Shown here piece by piece: positions 17,859 to 25,892 of a stretch of DNA of 52,774 bases. The stretch comes from Flavobacteriaceae bacterium (lineage in GTDB: Bacteria; Bacteroidota; Bacteroidia; Flavobacteriales; Flavobacteriaceae): the NCBI GenBank assembly GCA_015494075.1, contig WGBX01000016.1, positions 1 through 52,774 on the forward strand, read 5' to 3'. Both the position numbers and the translations under genes were made by a program. A model generated the notes under the pieces. That model saw nothing but the letters and a program-made list of their open reading frames with translations, did no database searches and was not told the origin of the DNA. The number at the start of each line of letters is the position of its first letter. Position 1 is the stretch's first letter.

Positions 17859-17868
17859 TGATTTGATT

Positions 17869-18783
17869 ATGATAAAATTAGAAAAAAATGACTATCAACT
17901 TCCTAATCTTGAATGGCTGGCAAAACAAGTTGTTGAAGGTAGCTTGGCAGGATTGCATAAAAGTCCGTTTCATGGCTATTCTGCCGAATTTTTAGAACAT
18001 AAAATTTATACCCCCGGCGAAAGCACCAAATTTATTGATTGGAAACTCTATGGTAAAACAGATAAATTATTTACAAAAAAATTTGAAGATGAAACCAATT
18101 TACGGGCCCATTTTATCATAGACAATTCTTCATCAATGCATTATCCGCAACGTAATAATTTTAATCTTTCACAATTAAACAAAATACAATTTGGTGTTTT
18201 GAGCGCTGCTGCCCTTATGGAAATCTTAAAAAAACAACGCGATGCTATTGGCCTAAGTATTTATGCTGAAAATTATGAGTTTTTTGCCAAAGAAAAAAAT
18301 AGTGCAGCACACCATAGAATGTTACTACACCATTTGGAAAAAATTTTACAAAAAACCTCTCTCAAAAAAAAGACTAAAACCTACCAGCATTTACATGAAA
18401 TAGCTGAAAATATTCACCGCCGCAGTCTCATCATTTTGATAACTGATTTATGGGAAGTCCGGAAAAATAAGACAGAATTATTTGATGCCTTGCGTCATTT
18501 AAAATATAATAAACACCAAGTTTTGCTAATTCATGTTTATGATTATAAAACAGAATATGCCTTTGAGTTTGAAAATAAACCAACAAAGTTTGTTGACATC
18601 GAACATCTTACAACTATCAATCTTTATCCTGAACAAATTAAAGCAACTTACCAAAAGGCTGTACAAAATTATTTTAAAAAAATACAAGAAAGTTGCTATC
18701 AATATCAGATAGATTATTTGCCTGCTGACATACAAGCCGGTTTCAAACCGGTATTATGGCCTTTTTTATATCGCCAAAAATAA
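17869..18783 (+). CDS. DUF58 domain protein with von Willebrand A-like fold
   Basis: The 304-residue protein has the DUF58 signature: LAGLHKSPFHGYSAEFLEHKIYTPGE and IDWKLYGKTDKLFTKKFEDE, then HFIIDNSSSMHYP, where DNSSS is the MIDAS metal motif. I chose the ATG at 17869 because the family usually begins close before this region; a 5' ATG at 17842 would overlap GH3. DUF58 genes usually sit beside a MoxR AAA+ ATPase gene, but none is present here. Confidence 0.9.
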   Translation: MIKLEKNDYQLPNLEWLAKQVVEGSLAGLHKSPFHGYSAEFLEHKIYTPGESTKFIDWKLYGKTDKLFTKKFEDETNLRAHFIIDNSSSMHYPQRNNFNLSQLNKIQFGVLSAAALMEILKKQRDAIGLSIYAENYEFFAKEKNSAAHHRMLLHHLEKILQKTSLKKKTKTYQHLHEIAENIHRRSLIILITDLWEVRKNKTELFDALRHLKYNKHQVLLIHVYDYKTEYAFEFENKPTKFVDIEHLTTINLYPEQIKATYQKAVQNYFKKIQESCYQYQIDYLPADIQAGFKPVLWPFLYRQK

Positions 18784-18787
18784 ATAC

Positions 18788-19195
18788 TTATGATTCTAAA
18801 CTTTCAAAAGTTGTCTTAACGGCTTGTTGAATTTCTTCAAAATCTTTTGCTGATAAGGTTACTTTTTTTCTAAAGTCCATATCACGCATCTCATTTAAAG
18901 GAATTAAGTGAACATGAACATGTGGCACTTCCAGACCTACAACAGCGACACCTATACGTTTGGCACCGGTAAAAACCTGTTCTAAAGCTTTGGCTACTTT
19001 TCTGGAAAATTTCATCAATGCCATATATTCTTGCTCCGGCATGTCAAATAAATAATCTATTTCTTTTTTGGGAACTACCAGTGTGTGCCCGGTAGCATTT
19101 GGGGAGATGTCTAAAAAAGCAATATGCTCATCATCTTCTGCTACTATATAAGCAGGTATTTCACGATTGATAATCTTAGTAAATATTGAAGCCAT
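18788..19195 (-). CDS. HIT family nucleotide hydrolase/transferase
   Basis: The 135-residue protein belongs to the histidine triad family. The catalytic motif HVHVHLIPL is clear, as is the N-terminal FTKIINREIPAYIVAEDDEHIAFLD. Such proteins (HinT-type) hydrolyse adenosine nucleotide amidates or related substrates. It is read in the same direction as the exonuclease at 19211 and lies 15 bases downstream of it. It faces the DUF58 gene, with 4 bases between the stops. Confidence 0.95.
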   Translation of the reverse strand: MASIFTKIINREIPAYIVAEDDEHIAFLDISPNATGHTLVVPKKEIDYLFDMPEQEYMALMKFSRKVAKALEQVFTGAKRIGVAVVGLEVPHVHVHLIPLNEMRDMDFRKKVTLSAKDFEEIQQAVKTTFESLES

Positions 19196-19210
19196 AATAT
19201 TGTTTTTAAA

Positions 19211-19927
19211 TTATTTTCTAACAATTTGTTTTTCATTGAGTAATTCTTTGCCCATATAGCGCAACATCACCTCAGCAATGGCAATTACATCATTTTCACA
19301 ATAATTTTTAATACGCGGCAAATCTTTTTCTTCATAATATACACGAGCTACATCTTTGCCATCTATATCTTGTTTTGGTGAAGGAATTCCCAAAATATGT
19401 GTTAACAATTCTAATGAAGTGTAGTGTTTATAATCTCCAAAACGCCACAGCTCCATAGTGTCACAAAATGGTGTTTCCCAAGGTTTTTTACCAAAAACTT
19501 GTAATTGTTTAGGCAGTTGAATCTGATTAATAATCATGCGTCTGGCAATGTAAGGAAAGTCAAATTCTTTACCATTATGTGCACAAAGTTTTAGATCGTT
19601 ACGTTGAAAATATTTAGTGTTTAGCAAATTAGCAAATTCATTGAGTAGCGCCTTTTCATTATCTGATGCAAAGGACTTTAAACGAAACTCACTACCATCG
19701 TCCTTAACAAAAAAACCAACAGAAATGACAATAATTTTACCGAATTCAGCCCAAATTCCGGCTTGTTCATATAATTCCTCAGCCGTTTGTTCGTCTTTAA
19801 GCCGATATTGTACTTTCTTTTCAAACAACTTTTGTTTTACTTCAGGCAACTGATCAAACTTGTAGATCTCAGGTACTGTTTCTACATCTAAAAATAAAAA
19901 TTGTGATAATCGGGCGTTATTTAACAT
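19211..19927 (-). CDS. Predicted 3'-5' exonuclease related to the PolB exonuclease domain
   Basis: The 238-residue protein is a DEDDy-type exonuclease. Motifs are FLFLDVETVPEI (Exo I), KLCAHNGKEFDFPYIARR (Exo II) and RIKNYCENDVIAIAEV (Exo III, with the Tyr). The YKHYTSLELLTHILGI stretch is also typical of this PolB-like family. I chose the ATG at 19927; the track start at 19930 is a TTG just before it. A TTG-N20-TATCTTTG promoter lies upstream. The role is probably in DNA or RNA processing; the substrate is unknown. Confidence 0.88.
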   Translation of the reverse strand: MLNNARLSQFLFLDVETVPEIYKFDQLPEVKQKLFEKKVQYRLKDEQTAEELYEQAGIWAEFGKIIVISVGFFVKDDGSEFRLKSFASDNEKALLNEFANLLNTKYFQRNDLKLCAHNGKEFDFPYIARRMIINQIQLPKQLQVFGKKPWETPFCDTMELWRFGDYKHYTSLELLTHILGIPSPKQDIDGKDVARVYYEEKDLPRIKNYCENDVIAIAEVMLRYMGKELLNEKQIVRK

Positions 19928-19949
19928 CAAATCATTACCTTTTGTAAAT

Positions 19950-19980
19950 CAAAGATATTATTTTTGACGTAGATTTACAA
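19950..19980 (-). promoter_or_regulatory. Promoter TTG-N20-TATCTTTG of the exonuclease-HIT operon
   Basis: On the minus strand TTG (19978-19980) is followed by 20 bases and TATCTTTG (19950-19957). The -7 element is separated by one base from the plus-strand -7 element of the gldA operon. Confidence 0.7.
19959..19966 (+). promoter_or_regulatory. -7 promoter element (TATTTTTG) of the small membrane protein-gldA operon
   Basis: TATTTTTG matches TAnnTTTG and lies 25 bases before the ATG at 19992. It lies back to back with the minus-strand element. Confidence 0.5.
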
Positions 19981-19991
19981 AATATAAATAA

Positions 19992-20249
19992 ATGAATAAT
20001 TTAACCTTTGCTTTTTTAGTTTTTCTTATAGCCTTTCCTTTTGGTTTTTGGCGGGTCAAAAGCAGATTCAAATCAAGAGATTGGATGCTGGCAATTCACA
20101 TTCCGGTTATTTTCATAATTTTGTTGCGTATTTATAACAAAGTTCACTTCCATATGGGTTTTTCGTGGCTTTCTGTTATTTACAATTTGATTGCTTTTAT
20201 GTCAGCTCAATTCTTGGCAGGACTTATATATAAAAAATGGAAAAAATGA
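19992..20249 (+). CDS. Small membrane protein upstream of gldA
   Basis: I do not recognise a family. The 85-residue protein has two or three predicted membrane helices: NLTFAFLVFLIAFPFGFW, WMLAIHIPVIFIILLRIY and, more weakly, WLSVIYNLIAFMSAQFLAGLI, with a basic tail YKKWKK. Its stop overlaps the likely gldA start as ATGA, so the two are probably coupled. A role beside the GldA ATPase is possible but is inference from position only. Confidence 0.7.
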   Translation: MNNLTFAFLVFLIAFPFGFWRVKSRFKSRDWMLAIHIPVIFIILLRIYNKVHFHMGFSWLSVIYNLIAFMSAQFLAGLIYKKWKK

Positions 20250-21145
20250 ATCGGATCAAATTAGAAAATATTAATAAATCATACGGTCAGCAAAAAGTTT
20301 TAGATGATATCAACATTGAAGTGAATCAGGCAGAAATTATCGGCTTATTGGGGCCTAATGGTGCCGGAAAATCAACTTTAATGAAAATAATGACCGGATA
20401 TATCCAACCTGATAGTGGCGTAGTCAAAATTTTAGGTAACAATGTTCAGAAAAACGCATTAGAAATTAAAAAGCATATCGGCTATTTGCCTGAACACAAT
20501 CCTTTATATTTAGATATGTATGTACGCGAATATTTAGAATTTACAGCAGCTATTTATAAAGTTTCCGGTAGTCGGATAGAAAATTTAATTAAACTGACAG
20601 GACTTTTACCTGAATCTCATAAAAAAATAGGACAGCTCTCAAAGGGATACAGGCAAAGACTGGGATTGGCAGCCGCTTTAATACAAGATCCTGAAATATT
20701 AATATTAGATGAACCAACAACAGGACTTGACCCGAATCAATTAGTCGAAATTAGGCAACTCATTAAAGACCTCGGACAAAACAAAACCATAATTCTTTCA
20801 ACACATATTATGCAAGAGGTAGAACAAATGGCAGATCGTGTGTTAATTATAAACCATGGTAAAATATTGGCTGACACACCATTGAAAAAATTACAGCAAG
20901 GCCAACAACAAATTATTGAAGTTGAATTCGATTTGCGTATTGAGCCTGAATATTTAGACCAATTGCCTCATCTTGAAGCTGCTGAAAATTTAGTGGATCA
21001 TATTTGGTGTCTTGCTTTTGGAACAGAAAAAGATATGCGCCCTACTATTTTTGATTTTGCCAATGAACAAGGTTTAAAAATTCTTCAAATGCATAAAAAA
21101 AATAAAAATTTGGAACAATTATTTAAAGAAATAACCCATAAATAA
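20246..21145 (+). CDS. gldA: Gliding motility ABC transporter ATP-binding protein GldA
   Basis: This is the ATPase of the GldAFG transporter, required for gliding in Flavobacterium. Walker A is GPNGAGKST, the signature is LSKGYRQRLGLA and Walker B is ILILDEPTTGLDPNQ; the stretch IGYLPEHNPLYLDMYVREYL is characteristic of GldA. I favour the ATG at 20246, which makes an ATGA overlap with the small membrane protein stop; the track start at 20237 adds three residues. The permease genes gldF and gldG are not in this window, which fits their separate location in F. johnsoniae. A hairpin terminator follows. Confidence 0.93.
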   Translation: MNRIKLENINKSYGQQKVLDDINIEVNQAEIIGLLGPNGAGKSTLMKIMTGYIQPDSGVVKILGNNVQKNALEIKKHIGYLPEHNPLYLDMYVREYLEFTAAIYKVSGSRIENLIKLTGLLPESHKKIGQLSKGYRQRLGLAAALIQDPEILILDEPTTGLDPNQLVEIRQLIKDLGQNKTIILSTHIMQEVEQMADRVLIINHGKILADTPLKKLQQGQQQIIEVEFDLRIEPEYLDQLPHLEAAENLVDHIWCLAFGTEKDMRPTIFDFANEQGLKILQMHKKNKNLEQLFKEITHK

Positions 21146-21156
21146 CCTTTAAATTT

Positions 21157-21190
21157 AAAAAATGCAGCTGAATATTCAGCCGCATTTTTT
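21157..21190. terminator. Bidirectional hairpin terminator between gldA and the FG-GAP gene
   Basis: The stem is AAAAAATGC-(a)-GCTGAA / TTCAGC-(c)-GCATTTTTT with one internal mismatch. It has T runs on both sides and serves two convergent genes. Confidence 0.9.
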
Positions 21191-21214
21191 ATTAATTATA
21201 ATTACCTTAAAGTT

Positions 21215-22621
21215 TTATTTCACAATAAGCTTTTGAACCAAACTGTTTTGTCCAGAAACAATTTTAATTAAATAAATACCTTGTGGATAATCAGCCACTC
21301 TGATCTGCATATTCTGATCTGATTGGCCTCGATATACTTCTTTACCGGTTAAATCATTTATAAAAATTTGATACGGTAAATTGTTATTGTGAATAATATG
21401 TAAATTTGTACTAACCGGATTGGGATATATATGGAATTGATTGGCTAAATTATTTTCAATAGCTGATACAGAACCATTATGATAAAGTTTAGCGGTTCCG
21501 ACATAATTAGCAGTTAAACCGGTTTCAAACAAATCCATTTTTCCATCATTATCATAATCTATTGCATGTGCGTCAACATATTGCAAAGGCTCTAAAATAG
21601 CATCTGTATTTTCAGAGAATGAAGCAGCAGTATTAAGATAAATTTTGGCAATTAAAGTAGAAGTATTGTTACTATAATTATTTCCAGCTATAAATATATC
21701 CAGAGTCTGATCATCGTTAAAATCGGCCAGTTCAATATTAGACAATTGTTGGGCGCCTATAACATTAAAATTTGAATCCTCATCAAAAGAAGTCGTGTTG
21801 TTTATAAATAAATGCGCTTCACTTTCGCCTGTTGCAGTTCCGGTTATAACTAAATCAACTTTACCATCATTATTGACATCGCCCCACTCTATATCACCTT
21901 CTTTTAATTGCGGTAAACCAAAATTTTTCTCTGTAAAATTAGCATTCCCGTCATTTTCCCAAATTTTAGTATAGGGACTATTGGTTGAAGTATTTTCACC
22001 ATATAAAACTAAATCTGTATCGCCGTCATTATCATAATCGGCAAATTTAATATGACCATAAGAAATAGGAGGCAATGCTACATTGGTTAATTCGGTAAAA
22101 TCACCATTGCCGTTTCCTGAATAAAGTTTAGTTAAATTGGTATTGACAGACATATTCAAACCTGTAAGGCCCAAATCTATATTACCATCAGCATCAAAAT
22201 CAGCTAATTGAACTTCACCATAACCAACATCGGCTAGTGTAGTTGCATGCAAGCTAAAAGTGTCGTTACCATTGTTCAAATAAACTTCGGCAACGGTTGT
22301 AGCGCCATCATAACCCATAATAACAATATCTGATTTACCATCATTATTGACATCGCCCCAAACTGCGGAGCCGTTACTCCTCGTTGGCAAACCAGAACCG
22401 GTCAATAAGGTAAAACTGCCTTGATCATTTTTGTATAACCCACCGGTATTATTATTATTTAATTGCCCTGTAAAATATAAGTCTAAATCGCCATCATTAT
22501 CATAATCACCCCATGCAGAAAACCCATATGATAATTGTGGTAAATCGGCGGTTGCATCAACAAAACTTTGACCAAACATGCTTAAACCGACCCATAAAAA
22601 TAAGAAAGTAATTTTTTTCAT
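21215..22621 (-). CDS. FG-GAP/VCBS repeat protein with a T9SS C-terminal sorting domain
   Basis: This 468-residue exported protein begins with a signal peptide (MKKITFLFLWVGLSMFGQS). I chose the ATG at 22621, since a TAATTTTG -7 element covers the region of the track start at 22651. Seven repeats of the form WGDYDNDGDLDLYFTG, LADFDADGNIDLGLTG, FADYDNDGDTDLVLYG and so on carry calcium-binding DxDxDG loops and would form a seven-bladed propeller. The last 80 residues are a type A T9SS sorting domain (IYPNPVSTNLHI, ending KLIVK). It should be secreted or surface-anchored by T9SS. Its ligand is unknown. Confidence 0.93.
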   Translation of the reverse strand: MKKITFLFLWVGLSMFGQSFVDATADLPQLSYGFSAWGDYDNDGDLDLYFTGQLNNNNTGGLYKNDQGSFTLLTGSGLPTRSNGSAVWGDVNNDGKSDIVIMGYDGATTVAEVYLNNGNDTFSLHATTLADVGYGEVQLADFDADGNIDLGLTGLNMSVNTNLTKLYSGNGNGDFTELTNVALPPISYGHIKFADYDNDGDTDLVLYGENTSTNSPYTKIWENDGNANFTEKNFGLPQLKEGDIEWGDVNNDGKVDLVITGTATGESEAHLFINNTTSFDEDSNFNVIGAQQLSNIELADFNDDQTLDIFIAGNNYSNNTSTLIAKIYLNTAASFSENTDAILEPLQYVDAHAIDYDNDGKMDLFETGLTANYVGTAKLYHNGSVSAIENNLANQFHIYPNPVSTNLHIIHNNNLPYQIFINDLTGKEVYRGQSDQNMQIRVADYPQGIYLIKIVSGQNSLVQKLIVK

Positions 22622-22648
22622 ATACGCTTTTTTTGTTTGTGTTTTAAA

Positions 22649-22656
22649 CAAAATTA
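22649..22656 (-). promoter_or_regulatory. -7 promoter element (TAATTTTG) of the FG-GAP gene
   Basis: TAATTTTG on the minus strand lies 27 bases before the ATG at 22621. It overlaps the upstream candidate start, so translation should begin at 22621. Confidence 0.5.
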
Positions 22657-22776
22657 CTAAAAAATATTTAACTATTCTTTATATAATTACAAATATCCTT
22701 AATAAAAAATCAAAACCAAACTCTAACTCTCTGTATATAAAGCTTTTTTAATAACTTTACAGAAACTTAACCGAGC

Positions 22777-23250
22777 ATGAAATCTCAAACACAATGGTTT
22801 AATGAGTATGCTGAAAGCCATCAAAACTCATCAAATCAACATATTCATTATATTTGTGTCTCATTAATTTTTTTTAGTATTGTTGGGATACTAACAAGTA
22901 TTGACAATCCCCGGTTACAAAATATTTTGCCTGTTCACCATCCACTTATTGCCAATTGGGAAACAGTCGTATTATTTTTTATACTTTTATTTTACACTCA
23001 ATTTTTATTCAAAATATTTATAGAGATGTTTATTTTATCGGTTATAGCACGCCTTGGTAATTATTACTTATCAAAAGTTATACCGCTGTATTATACAAAC
23101 TTAATTATATTTGTTTTGACTTGGGTTGGCCAATTTTATGGTTATAAAATTGAAGGTAAAAAACTTTCCTTTTTAAGGATATGCAATTTTTGTTTATTGC
23201 CCCTGCCTAGGTTTAAAAAAAATATTGGGTTAGATTCAAATTTAATATAA
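22777..23250 (+). CDS. Mpo1-like (DUF962) membrane protein with an apparent double frameshift near the C terminus
   Basis: The 157-residue ORF has the DUF962/Mpo1-like N terminus (WFNEYAESHQNSSNQHIHYICVSL) and three or four membrane helices. Yeast Mpo1 is an iron-dependent dioxygenase of fatty acid alpha-oxidation. Near the C terminus, GQFYGYKIEGKKLSF agrees with the family, but the next 12 codons (RICNFCLLPLPR) do not. In the next frame the same bases (23175-23211) read KDMQFLFIAPA, then tag-g, which is TGG (Trp) if one A is dropped. That restores the family motif KDMQFLFIAPAW and returns to the annotated frame at FKKNIGL. This points to one lost T near 23170-23174 and one extra A at 23209. 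The His expected in GHK is Tyr here. Confidence 0.8.
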   Translation: MKSQTQWFNEYAESHQNSSNQHIHYICVSLIFFSIVGILTSIDNPRLQNILPVHHPLIANWETVVLFFILLFYTQFLFKIFIEMFILSVIARLGNYYLSKVIPLYYTNLIIFVLTWVGQFYGYKIEGKKLSFLRICNFCLLPLPRFKKNIGLDSNLI

Positions 23251-23255
23251 CTACT

Positions 23256-23654
23256 ATGAAACACATTAGAATTGTCCAAACACTCTGCCTTTTTGTAGGT
23301 GGATATTATGCCATCAGTTTGTTACTTTCTATGATTTATTTGATTTTTCAAACAGAGTCAAATACCATGCTGGTTTTGGGGGCTGTCTTAGGTTTAACAG
23401 CTGCCTATTTATTTTTTAAAGTATTTAATTTTTTTGAAAAACTTCCTAAAAAACAAAGTCTACGGACATTATGCACTATCAGTCTAATTTTAGTTGCTCT
23501 TCAAGTTATAATTAATTATTATATCGCAGAAAACAATTTGATTTCACCTGTTATTGAGGCTACTAAAACTATGAATATCACTTTAGCCGTTGACATTTAT
23601 GTCATCAGTTTAGTTCTCGGCGGGCTTTATTTAGGTCATCAACAAAAAAAATAA
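23256..23654 (+). CDS. Uncharacterised membrane protein (132 aa)
   Basis: I do not recognise a family. The 132-residue protein has four likely membrane helices: about residues 8-30, 38-56, 70-88 and 108-126 (for example LVLGAVLGLTAAYLFF and SLILVALQVIINYYIA). It ends with a short polar tail. It starts 5 bases after the Mpo1-like stop, so the two probably form an operon. A role cannot be inferred from the sequence. Confidence 0.65.
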   Translation: MKHIRIVQTLCLFVGGYYAISLLLSMIYLIFQTESNTMLVLGAVLGLTAAYLFFKVFNFFEKLPKKQSLRTLCTISLILVALQVIINYYIAENNLISPVIEATKTMNITLAVDIYVISLVLGGLYLGHQQKK

Positions 23655-23706
23655 TTTTATTATAATTATTAATAACGGAAATGTTATTTAAAATAGTTGC
23701 GATTTT

Positions 23707-25791
23707 TTATTTCAATTTTTCTAAATAATAATCATATAAAGCAAATTGTGATCGGAGAGTTTTTTTTCCGTTTCTTTTATATTGATTGTCTTGAATTTGA
23801 TTAAAAATCCGTGCTTTAACATTGTCATTCCATGAAATATTAAATGTATCTATTAGTTGTCGTTTGATATGTTTATCGTAAACAGGACTGGTTACTTCTA
23901 CGCGCCGATCTAAATTTCGCGGCATAAAGTCTGCCGATCCGATAAAAACTTTGGCGGCATCATCAGTTCCGAAAATAAATAGTCGCGGATGCTCTAAAAA
24001 TTTGTCTACAATACTGATAGCTTGTATATTATCACTCATACCTTTTACTCCGGGAATTAGCCTGTTAATTCCGCGTATAATCAAATTAATTTCTACGCCG
24101 GCCTGACTAGCTTGATAGAGTCTATTGATTATTTTTCGATCTGACAAGCTATTCATTTTCAGCCTTATTAAAGCTTTTTTTCCTTGTTTGGCCCGTTTAA
24201 TTTGTTCATTAATTAAAGCATACATTTTACGCCTGAAATAATGTGGCGATACCAACAAGTGTTTATATTTCGGTATTTTATAGTTGATATCAAAAAAATC
24301 AAAAACTTTTGATACATCTTCTAAAATGCCTTGATTGGCAGTAAACAAGGTGTAATCTGTATAAATTTTAGCTGTTTTTTCGTTAAAATTACCGGTGCTA
24401 ATAAATCCATATCTTTTAATCTCACCTTGTTCTTCGCGCTCAATCATACAGATTTTACTATGCACTTTTATATCAGGTAAGCCAAAGACAAGATTAATAC
24501 CTTCATTTTTAAAAATTTCGGCATATTTGATATTTTGAGCTTCATCGAAGCGGGCTCGTAGCTCTATTTGAACAGTTACTTTTTTGCCGTTTTTTGCGGC
24601 ATTGATAAGCGAACTGGCTATTTGAGAGTTTTTTGCCAAACGATAGATCGTAATTTTAATCTCTTTTACTTTTGGGTCTAAAGCAGCTTCGCGCAAAAAT
24701 TTGACCACATATTTATAATTGTGATATGGTGCATAAAGCAAGTAATCTTTTTCTTTAATTTGTTTAAGAATACTGCCTTCAAGAGATAAATCTTTGATTG
24801 GTAAGGGTGGGTATTGTTTGTAAAGCAAAGTTTTTTTGCCTAAATCAGGGAAGCCCATAAAGTCGCGGTGATTATGAATACGCCCCCCCGGAATTAAACT
24901 ATCTAACTCATCGATTCCCATTTTTTGTTTTAAAAATTCGAGCGTATCTTTAGCTATGGCTTCATCATAAATAAGCCGTACCGGTTCGCCTTTTTGCCGT
25001 TGTCTGACATAAAAACTGACTTTTTCCAAGACACTTTTAGTACGGTCGGTATCTTCTTCAAACTGTGCATCACGTGATATCTTTATTACATGAGCTTCGA
25101 TCTTATCATAGTCAAAAATATTAAAAATTTCATCGAGATTATAACGGATGACATCATCTAAAAGCATAATATAATTTTTATTGCCTTCTTTGGGTAATAC
25201 AACAAAACGACCCAAATCATCCGTAGGAATTTCGACTAAGGCATATATAGGTTCGGTAATATCATCTTTTATTTCGCGCCCTTTTTTCTTGCTCATTTTT
25301 ACAGCCAAATAAACTGATGAGTCTTTAATGATGGGAAATTCGGGAAGGTCATTTAAAACTATCGTTACCAGTGACGGGCTAACTCTATCGATAAAATATT
25401 TTTTTAGAAACTCGCCTTGTGTTTTATTAATTTCCCGTTCGTCAATCAAATGAATATCGTGTTGTTTTAATTCTTCGAATATACCACGACGCACACGCCT
25501 CATTTCATTTTGCTGCTTAATCGCAATTTTAGTAATTTCTTTTAAAAGTTTTTTGGCTTGACGAACTTCAAATTTGCTTTTTTCAGGAAATTTACCCAAG
25601 CTGATACGTTGTACTTTAGCATATCGAACTTTAAAAAATTCATCCATATTATTTGAGAAAATTCCTACAAAACGCAAGCGCTCTAATAGTGGTACTTTAG
25701 GATCAGAAGCTTCTTGCAGTACCCGTTCATTAAAAGACAACCAACTTATTTCTCTATTTATATATTTATTATTACGGTTATTTTCAATCAT
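23707..25791 (-). CDS. ppk1: Polyphosphate kinase 1
   Basis: PPK1 polymerises the gamma phosphate of ATP into inorganic polyphosphate. The 694-residue protein shows all four domains: the N-terminal helical part (INREISWLSFNERVLQEA), a head domain (about residues 120-310), and two phospholipase D-like catalytic domains. The autophosphorylated His lies in IKVHSKICMIERE (residue 444), with YGFISTGNFNEKTA and ITIYRLAKNSQI nearby. I chose the ATG at 25791 because a TATTTTTG element overlaps the track start at 25812. It is a single-gene unit. Confidence 0.97.
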   Translation of the reverse strand: MIENNRNNKYINREISWLSFNERVLQEASDPKVPLLERLRFVGIFSNNMDEFFKVRYAKVQRISLGKFPEKSKFEVRQAKKLLKEITKIAIKQQNEMRRVRRGIFEELKQHDIHLIDEREINKTQGEFLKKYFIDRVSPSLVTIVLNDLPEFPIIKDSSVYLAVKMSKKKGREIKDDITEPIYALVEIPTDDLGRFVVLPKEGNKNYIMLLDDVIRYNLDEIFNIFDYDKIEAHVIKISRDAQFEEDTDRTKSVLEKVSFYVRQRQKGEPVRLIYDEAIAKDTLEFLKQKMGIDELDSLIPGGRIHNHRDFMGFPDLGKKTLLYKQYPPLPIKDLSLEGSILKQIKEKDYLLYAPYHNYKYVVKFLREAALDPKVKEIKITIYRLAKNSQIASSLINAAKNGKKVTVQIELRARFDEAQNIKYAEIFKNEGINLVFGLPDIKVHSKICMIEREEQGEIKRYGFISTGNFNEKTAKIYTDYTLFTANQGILEDVSKVFDFFDINYKIPKYKHLLVSPHYFRRKMYALINEQIKRAKQGKKALIRLKMNSLSDRKIINRLYQASQAGVEINLIIRGINRLIPGVKGMSDNIQAISIVDKFLEHPRLFIFGTDDAAKVFIGSADFMPRNLDRRVEVTSPVYDKHIKRQLIDTFNISWNDNVKARIFNQIQDNQYKRNGKKTLRSQFALYDYYLEKLK

Positions 25792-25809
25792 AAAACTAAC
25801 TTTATGATT

Positions 25810-25840
25810 CAAAAATACATATTTAGAATGAAAGGCACAA
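25810..25840 (-). promoter_or_regulatory. Promoter TTG-N20-TATTTTTG of ppk1
   Basis: On the minus strand TTG (25838-25840) is followed by 20 bases and TATTTTTG (25810-25817). It decides the start of ppk1 in favour of the ATG at 25791. Confidence 0.7.
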
Positions 25841-25843
25841 TAA

Positions 25844-25871
25844 AAAATCCCGTTTATACAAACGGGATTTT
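25844..25871 (-). terminator. Hairpin terminator after the lipoprotein gene
   Basis: The arms are AAAATCCCGTTT and AAACGGGATTTT around a 4-base loop. On the minus strand it is followed by a run of T. It lies just before the ppk1 promoter. Confidence 0.9.
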
Positions 25872-25892
25872 AAAAGAATAGAAAAAGTTTAA

